From the NCBI GenBank assembly GCA_030044455.1, contig JASHVU010000778.1, forward strand, positions 1 through 10,965: DNA of 10,965 nt. Direction: 5' to 3'. Each line of letters starts with the position of its first letter. Positions within the stretch are counted from its first letter, which is position 1. This document shows, one piece after another, positions 6,588 to 10,965 of this stretch. This DNA comes from Acidobacteriaceae bacterium. Its GTDB lineage: Bacteria; Acidobacteriota; Terriglobia; Terriglobales; Acidobacteriaceae. The position numbers and the translations under genes were made by a program. The notes below the pieces were generated by a model, which saw only the letters and a program-made list of their open reading frames with translations, did no database searches and was not told the origin of the DNA.

Positions 6588-8108
6588 TTGAAGCACCCAT
6601 GGTTTAGAGGGCACTATGCGCTTATTTCAATAAGCGCAGGGGTCATTTGTGCCCACGCCGTGCTCAACACCATTTTTCAGAGTCACGGTTTCGCTATCTC
6701 CTATCTGCTTTGGTCCTTCTGGTCTCTGCTGGCCGCCCTGGCCTGCCTCGGGCGAGCTCTTCACTGTCCCCATTCCATCCGCACCCATTGGCGGCTTGCT
6801 GCCGCTTCACTCTTCTTCATCTTCATCGCCGCTGCCATTGAAGCGCCCGCCGAGATCTTCTTTAAGGCCGTGCCGACCGTTGCCTCCATCGGCGACTTCT
6901 TCTTCTTTGCTTCGTTCGTTCCCATCCTCCTTGCCATTACGCTTCCTGACGAAGGCACTTTTGGCCGCTCCACCTTCCTGCTCGACAGTTTCCAGGCCGC
7001 AGCCTGCACCTGTCTCGCCTACACAGTCCTGTTCGGGGCGTTCCCTTTCACCAGCGAGCCCGCGAAGGCCATGCCTTATGCACCGCTTGAGTTCGTCTAC
7101 GACGCCGAGTACCTGTTCGTAGTCCTTCTGGCCGCGCTGCGCTTGCTTCTGGGCACGCGCAATCAATCGGACCGCTATTTCTTCCGCGGTCTCCTGCTTT
7201 ATACCGCGCTGTACGCCGTCTGTTCCGGCTTCTATAACCATTACGTCGGCAAGTACAGCCTCACCAATGGCATGGACGCGCTCAACGATATACCTTCCGC
7301 GGCGCTTGCCCTCGCTACCATTTTCGCGCCCGCCGCTGTTCCGCTCGGCGAAGATATCTCCTCACGCCATGCCAGCCGCCCGCCACTCGTGAGCCTCATT
7401 GACAATGCGCGCCCGGTTTTTCTCTCGCTCGCGCTGATCGGCCTCAGCGCCGTCGTCGCTCTGCGCCACTTCGTCATTGCCTTTGCCTTCATCGTTGGTG
7501 CATTCGTCCTCTACAGCCTCAGAGCCTCGCTGCTGCAAAGCAAGCTGGAACACGCCCAGATGGCGCTGGAGCAATCGAATAGCCGCCTCTCAGAAATCGC
7601 GCACCTCGACAGCCTTACCGGAGTCTCAAACCGCCGCGGCTTTGACCAGATATTCGCCATCGAGTGGGGACGCGCCCAGCGCACCCACCAGCCGATCTCT
7701 CTGTTGCTCATCGACGTGGACCAATTCAAGCACATCAACGACACCTACGGCCACCCGGCCGGCGACGAATGCCTGCGCAATACCGCGCGGGTGCTGAGCG
7801 CAGCGCTCGACCGCCCCGCCGACCTGATCGCGCGCTATGGCGGAGACGAGTTCGCAATCCTCCTGGCTGAAACCGGCTCCCTCGGCGCATCGACCGTCGC
7901 TGGCCGCATGCGCTCCGCGATTGTAAATGACGCTGCCCAGGCATCACTCCCTATCACGCTGAGTATTGGCGTCTCCACCTGGAACGCCGAGGGAGAAGCT
8001 GATCCGGACCAGCTGATTCGTGCAGCCGACCGCGCGCTATACGCTGCCAAGCACAACGGCAGGGACCGGATCGAGTTGAGTGACTTACATTCGCTGAAGG
8101 TGAAATAG
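6588..8108 (+). CDS. Polytopic membrane diguanylate cyclase (GGDEF domain)
   Basis: The N-terminal two thirds (about residues 8-320) form a hydrophobic domain with roughly ten membrane segments. A short coiled-coil-like linker follows (LLQSKLEHAQMALEQSNSRL), then a complete GGDEF domain starting at HLDSLTGVSNRRGF. It shows LLIDVDQFKHINDTYGHPAGD and RYGGDEF (GGDEF at about 418-422 from this start), so active cyclic-di-GMP synthesis from GTP is expected. RPAD lies five residues before GGDEF and fits the inhibitory I-site (RxxD), suggesting product feedback. The membrane domain is probably the sensor, with an unknown signal. I chose the TTG at 6588 because GGAG lies 8 bases before it. The frame can also start at TTG 6558, ten residues longer, but its AGGGA abuts the codon directly. 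There is no ATG early in the frame. ribBA follows 106 bp later on the same strand. Confidence 0.9.
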   Translation: MKHPWFRGHYALISISAGVICAHAVLNTIFQSHGFAISYLLWSFWSLLAALACLGRALHCPHSIRTHWRLAAASLFFIFIAAAIEAPAEIFFKAVPTVASIGDFFFFASFVPILLAITLPDEGTFGRSTFLLDSFQAAACTCLAYTVLFGAFPFTSEPAKAMPYAPLEFVYDAEYLFVVLLAALRLLLGTRNQSDRYFFRGLLLYTALYAVCSGFYNHYVGKYSLTNGMDALNDIPSAALALATIFAPAAVPLGEDISSRHASRPPLVSLIDNARPVFLSLALIGLSAVVALRHFVIAFAFIVGAFVLYSLRASLLQSKLEHAQMALEQSNSRLSEIAHLDSLTGVSNRRGFDQIFAIEWGRAQRTHQPISLLLIDVDQFKHINDTYGHPAGDECLRNTARVLSAALDRPADLIARYGGDEFAILLAETGSLGASTVAGRMRSAIVNDAAQASLPITLSIGVSTWNAEGEADPDQLIRAADRALYAAKHNGRDRIELSDLHSLKVK

Positions 8109-8214
8109 CGGTGCGTTTTCGGCGCCCTCGCCCCAATTCCCGACAAACAAATCACAAGCTTGAGACCTTCCCCTTACCATCTCAACCGCAGATGGGCGAC
8201 AATAGTACTGCACT

Positions 8215-9552
8215 ATGCCTCACACCACCCGAAGCTTCGAGCCTCCGTTTACCGACGTGCCTGGCGCGCTCAACGAAATTCGCGCCGGCCGCATGGTTGT
8301 CGTGGTCGACGACGAGGACCGCGAGAACGAGGGCGACCTTACCCTGGCCGCCGAGTTCGTCACGCCCGAGGCCATCAACTTTATGGCGCGCTACGGGCGC
8401 GGGCTCATCTGCCTTGCGATTACCGAGGAGCGGGCCGACCATCTGCGCCTCTTTCCCATGACACAGCAGAACTCCTCGCGCTTTGGTACGGCGTTTACTG
8501 AAACCATCGAGGCGCGCGAAGGAGTGACGACGGGGATCTCGGCCGCCGATCGCGCACGTACGATCAAGACCGCCATTGATGCGGGGTCGACGGCGGCAGA
8601 TCTGGCCAGACCGGGGCACGTATTTCCGCTGCGGGCGCGCAAGGGCGGGGTGCTGGTTCGCGCCGGCCAGACCGAGGCATCGGTCGACCTGGCGCGCATG
8701 GCCGGGCTTAACCCCTCGGGCATTATCTGCGAGATCATGAACGACGACGGAACCATGGCGCGGGTTCCCGACCTGATCGAGTTCTGCAAAGAGCACGGCA
8801 TGCTGATGCTCACAGTGGCCGAGCTCATCCGCTACCGGCTGCGTCACGAGCGCTACATTGTGCGGGCCGGGGAAACGCTTATCAACACGCGCTACGGCGA
8901 GTTCCGCATGATCGCCTACCAGAGCGAGGTGACCGGCGGCGAGAGCCACATTGCCCTGGTGCGCGGCGACCTGTGCCCGGGCTGCCCGGCTTTTCACGAT
9001 GGACCGGCGGTGAGCGGAGAGATGGGCGAAGAGGGCCAGCTGGAGATTCGGCCGCCGTGCACGCACCCGGTGCTGGTACGTGTACACACGCGCTGTACGG
9101 CCGGGGATGTTTTTGGCGACGATTGCCACTGCCGCGAAACTCTCGATCAATCGATGCGCATGATTGCCGAGGAGGGCTGCGGGGTGGTGCTTTACCTTCA
9201 CAACACCTCGCGAGGATTTGAGATTGACCGCGTGCCCGCGCCGGAGTTCGGGCCGGGCGGGGCAGTGCCGCCGGTGGGCGCGGTTGAGTCGAGCGGCGGC
9301 AGGCTGGTGCTGCACCAGGAGCTGCGCACCCGCGAGGGCTCGCAGGCGCGGTCGGGGCGGATATTGCGCGCGATCGGGTTGGGCGGCCAGATTTTGTCGG
9401 ACCTGGGGATTCAGCGCATCCGGCTCTTGTCGAATACACCCATGCATATTCCGGCGCTCGAAGGCTTCGGGCTGGAGATTGTGGAGCAGGTGCCAATTCC
9501 GGTGGCCGAGTGCGTTGCGGCAGGGACCAAGGGGCTGAGGGACCAGAAGTAG
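8215..9552 (+). CDS. ribBA: RibBA: DHBP synthase fused to a divergent GTP cyclohydrolase II domain
   Basis: The product is 445 residues. Residues 12-212 are a 3,4-dihydroxy-2-butanone-4-phosphate synthase (RibB), making the four-carbon riboflavin precursor from ribulose 5-phosphate. The motifs [10 protein letters not shown] (32-41), [16 protein letters not shown] (H135) and [12 protein letters not shown] are kept. At the position of E. coli RibB H153 (GGHTEA), a metal ligand, it reads RAGQTEA, so Q152. Residues 225-432 are RibA-like: zinc cysteines C294, C304 and C306 ([14 protein letters not shown]) are present. However, the usual RQEGRGIGL is [10 protein letters not shown] (329-338), and the usual DLRDYGIGAQIL region reads [13 protein letters not shown]385 matches the catalytic Arg, while the Asp two residues before it is I383 and the Tyr is I387. 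An insertion near 251-282 adds a CPGC. The ATG at 8215 lacks a strong ribosome binding site. No FMN riboswitch is visible in the 106-bp leader. Confidence 0.92.
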   Translation: MPHTTRSFEPPFTDVPGALNEIRAGRMVVVVDDEDRENEGDLTLAAEFVTPEAINFMARYGRGLICLAITEERADHLRLFPMTQQNSSRFGTAFTETIEAREGVTTGISAADRARTIKTAIDAGSTAADLARPGHVFPLRARKGGVLVRAGQTEASVDLARMAGLNPSGIICEIMNDDGTMARVPDLIEFCKEHGMLMLTVAELIRYRLRHERYIVRAGETLINTRYGEFRMIAYQSEVTGGESHIALVRGDLCPGCPAFHDGPAVSGEMGEEGQLEIRPPCTHPVLVRVHTRCTAGDVFGDDCHCRETLDQSMRMIAEEGCGVVLYLHNTSRGFEIDRVPAPEFGPGGAVPPVGAVESSGGRLVLHQELRTREGSQARSGRILRAIGLGGQILSDLGIQRIRLLSNTPMHIPALEGFGLEIVEQVPIPVAECVAAGTKGLRDQK

Positions 9553-9585
9553 GCTCCTTTGCGAGTGGCTTTTTGCCGGTGGTTT

Positions 9586-9627
9586 GCGATCTACGATTCA
9601 CGAATCACAACTCACGAATTACACTCC
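9586..9627. repeat. Degenerate 7-bp tandem repeat between convergent genes
   Basis: Six consecutive heptamers read GCGATCT, ACGATTC, ACGAATC, ACAACTC, ACGAATT and ACACTCC, close to a unit ACGAATC. They lie in the 96-bp gap between the 3' ends of ribBA and the S9 peptidase. An 8-bp direct repeat, GACTTGCT twice (9635-9650), follows and overlaps the peptidase stop codon. Heptamer arrays of this kind are known from cyanobacteria and others; the role here is unknown. No clear terminator for either gene is visible in the gap. Confidence 0.6.
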
Positions 9628-9648
9628 ACGGGCCGACTTGCTGACTTG

Positions 9649-10965
9649 CTAACGCGCTGCGTTATTCAGCTTGCGGTCGAAAAAGTCCGCTTCAGCCGCA
9701 TAGGCGCGGAGCCAGTCTTTGTGCAGCAGGAAGGCGTGAATTTCATCCGGGAAGATCAGCTCTTCGAACTCCACCTTCTGTTTGCGCAGAGCTTCAACCA
9801 GCTGCACAGTCTCGGCAAAAGGGACATTGCGGTCGTCGTCTCCGTGGATGAGCAAGACGGGCGATCGCCACGTTGAGACGGAAGAGATTGGCGACGACTC
9901 GAAAGCCTTGCGTGCAATCTCATCGTGCACTGTCGGGTTGTAATGCACAAAAGTAGGCAACTCTAGATTCCAGTTGTGAACTCCGTGGAAGTCGACGCCT
10001 GCGGCGAACAGCGATGAAGCGCGCGCCAGCGCGAGGGCCGTCAGGTAGCCGCCATAGCTGCCACCCCAGCAGCCAATGCGCGCCGGGTCGACGTCGCTGC
10101 GCGCTTTCAGATACAGTCCCGCCCCCACCACGTCGTTGAACTCGCTGGCGCCGTTAATTCCGTAGTTGAGCGCCTCGCGAAAGTTGAGTCCATAGCCAAT
10201 GCCGCTGCGGTAGTTGACGCTGAGCACCATGTAGCCGCGCGAGGCCAGGTACTGGTTCATGGCATAGGCATTGGAGTAGTAGCCCATGTAGTGCCAGCCC
10301 AGCAGCATCTGCCGCCGGCTGCCGCCGTGGAAGAACACCAATCCCGGCAGCCGCTCGCCGGCCTTGGCGTTCGGTGGCACGAAAAGCTGGCCGTGAATTG
10401 TCAATCCGTCGGCCGCCGAAAAGATTACTTGTTCGGGCGTCACCAGTTTGGATGCCGGAAAATCTGTCGGGATCGCCTGCGGAGCCAGGTCCGCCAGCCC
10501 GCTGGTGCCAATCACAGCCGCGCGAATGGGGAGCTTTGCATCCGAGCGAAGCACGGCAACGGTCTCGTCGTTCGATGTCACCACGGGCTTGGTCTCAATC
10601 CCCTGGCCGCTGGTGAGCTGCTGCGGTGCGGTTGGGGCGCCGTCGTGAGCAAACCCAATGCGCCATACATGTCTTCGATCGATGTCGCCCTGATTGGAAT
10701 CGAAGACGACGGCGTCGCCCTTTGGCGAGACGGCCGCGTGGTCCACCTCAAAATCTCCCGGAGTCAACAGGTCTGCATCGCCGCCGCCCGCGGGAACAGA
10801 ATACAGGTGCAGCCAGCCGTCGCGTTCCCACGGGAACACGATGCGGTTGCCGCTGACCCACATCAATTGCGCATCGGATTCGGTAGGATAAAACGCGCTG
10901 CCCTGGCCCTCGGCTGCCTTGAAAACGGCGCGTCCTTCGCCGGATTCGGCATCCGCTAACCTGAT
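9649..10965 (-). CDS. S9 family (prolyl oligopeptidase/DPP IV-like) peptidase, 5' end outside window
   Basis: The frame is open from the right edge of the window to a TAG at 9649-9651, giving 438 visible residues; the TTG near 10866 is internal. The visible N-terminal part is the end of a beta-propeller domain of the DPP IV N type (MWVSGNRIVFPWERDGWLHLY, then AAVSPKGDAVVFDSNQGD). The C-terminal part is the S9 catalytic domain: LVFFHGGSRRQ at the oxyanion region, CWGGSYGGYL with the nucleophile S303 (visible numbering), LLIHGDDDRNVPF with the acid at about D378, and FPDEIHAFL with the catalytic H410. The triad is intact, so a serine exopeptidase or oligopeptidase is expected. Such acidobacterial proteins are often exported, but the N-terminus is not in view. 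The Ile in PDEIHAF, where Gly is common, is a minor variation. It converges on ribBA. Confidence 0.9.
   Translation of the reverse strand: MRLADAESGEGRAVFKAAEGQGSAFYPTESDAQLMWVSGNRIVFPWERDGWLHLYSVPAGGGDADLLTPGDFEVDHAAVSPKGDAVVFDSNQGDIDRRHVWRIGFAHDGAPTAPQQLTSGQGIETKPVVTSNDETVAVLRSDAKLPIRAAVIGTSGLADLAPQAIPTDFPASKLVTPEQVIFSAADGLTIHGQLFVPPNAKAGERLPGLVFFHGGSRRQMLLGWHYMGYYSNAYAMNQYLASRGYMVLSVNYRSGIGYGLNFREALNYGINGASEFNDVVGAGLYLKARSDVDPARIGCWGGSYGGYLTALALARASSLFAAGVDFHGVHNWNLELPTFVHYNPTVHDEIARKAFESSPISSVSTWRSPVLLIHGDDDRNVPFAETVQLVEALRKQKVEFEELIFPDEIHAFLLHKDWLRAYAAEADFFDRKLNNAAR

Noticed and set aside
8109..8214. Possible FMN riboswitch before ribBA
   Set aside because: The gap is only 106 bp and lacks the conserved RFN-element segments.
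8182..9447. 421-codon open frame antisense to ribBA
   Set aside because: It lies fully opposite a clear ribBA gene. Its translation is rich in Arg, His and Ala, with no recognisable motif, as expected from the GC-rich third positions of the sense strand.
8882..9601. 239-codon antisense frame over the 3' half of ribBA
   Set aside because: Low-complexity Pro/Arg/Ser-rich translation typical of a shadow frame.

Overview
The window reads like a chromosomal segment of a moderately GC-rich soil-type bacterium, most likely an acidobacterium (class Terriglobia). This rests on recalled family resemblance rather than a search: the 75-residue protein starting MAKRRGNPNWGKPEP, the variant RibBA, and the mix of hut, S9 peptidase and Tat-exported glycoside hydrolase genes. 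It looks like ordinary chromosome with short operons. I see no transposase, integrase, phage, defence or CRISPR element, no tRNA or rRNA, and no clear new multigene system.

Left part (1-3160): the 3' end of hutH (histidine ammonia-lyase, + strand) faces a 655-residue membrane O-acyltransferase with a periplasmic SGNH domain (- strand). Upstream of the acyltransferase is a 272-bp gap with a short perfect palindrome, then a - strand gene of unknown function whose 3' end appears frameshifted.

Middle part (3160-6590): a compact single-gene unit (sigma70-like promoter, ribosome binding site, 75-aa conserved protein, UUCG-loop terminator) is followed by a membrane-anchored PHB-depolymerase/feruloyl-esterase-like hydrolase. 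That gene converges on a Tat-exported GH5-like glycoside hydrolase. The esterase and the glycosidase may both act on plant or microbial polymers outside the cytoplasm, but this is inference. The 500-bp gap upstream of the glycosidase holds an 8-bp dyad overlapping its likely ribosome binding site, a possible 8-codon leader ORF, and a 161-bp nested palindromic repeat.

Right part (6590-10965): a polytopic membrane diguanylate cyclase (intact GGDEF and I-site) is followed on the same strand by ribBA. The RibBA protein is the most interesting object here: its RibB half has Gln at the position of a metal-binding His, and its RibA half keeps the zinc cysteines but has lost the usual GTP cyclohydrolase II signature motifs. 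It converges on an S9 prolyl-oligopeptidase-family peptidase that runs off the right edge. A degenerate 7-bp tandem repeat lies between the two.
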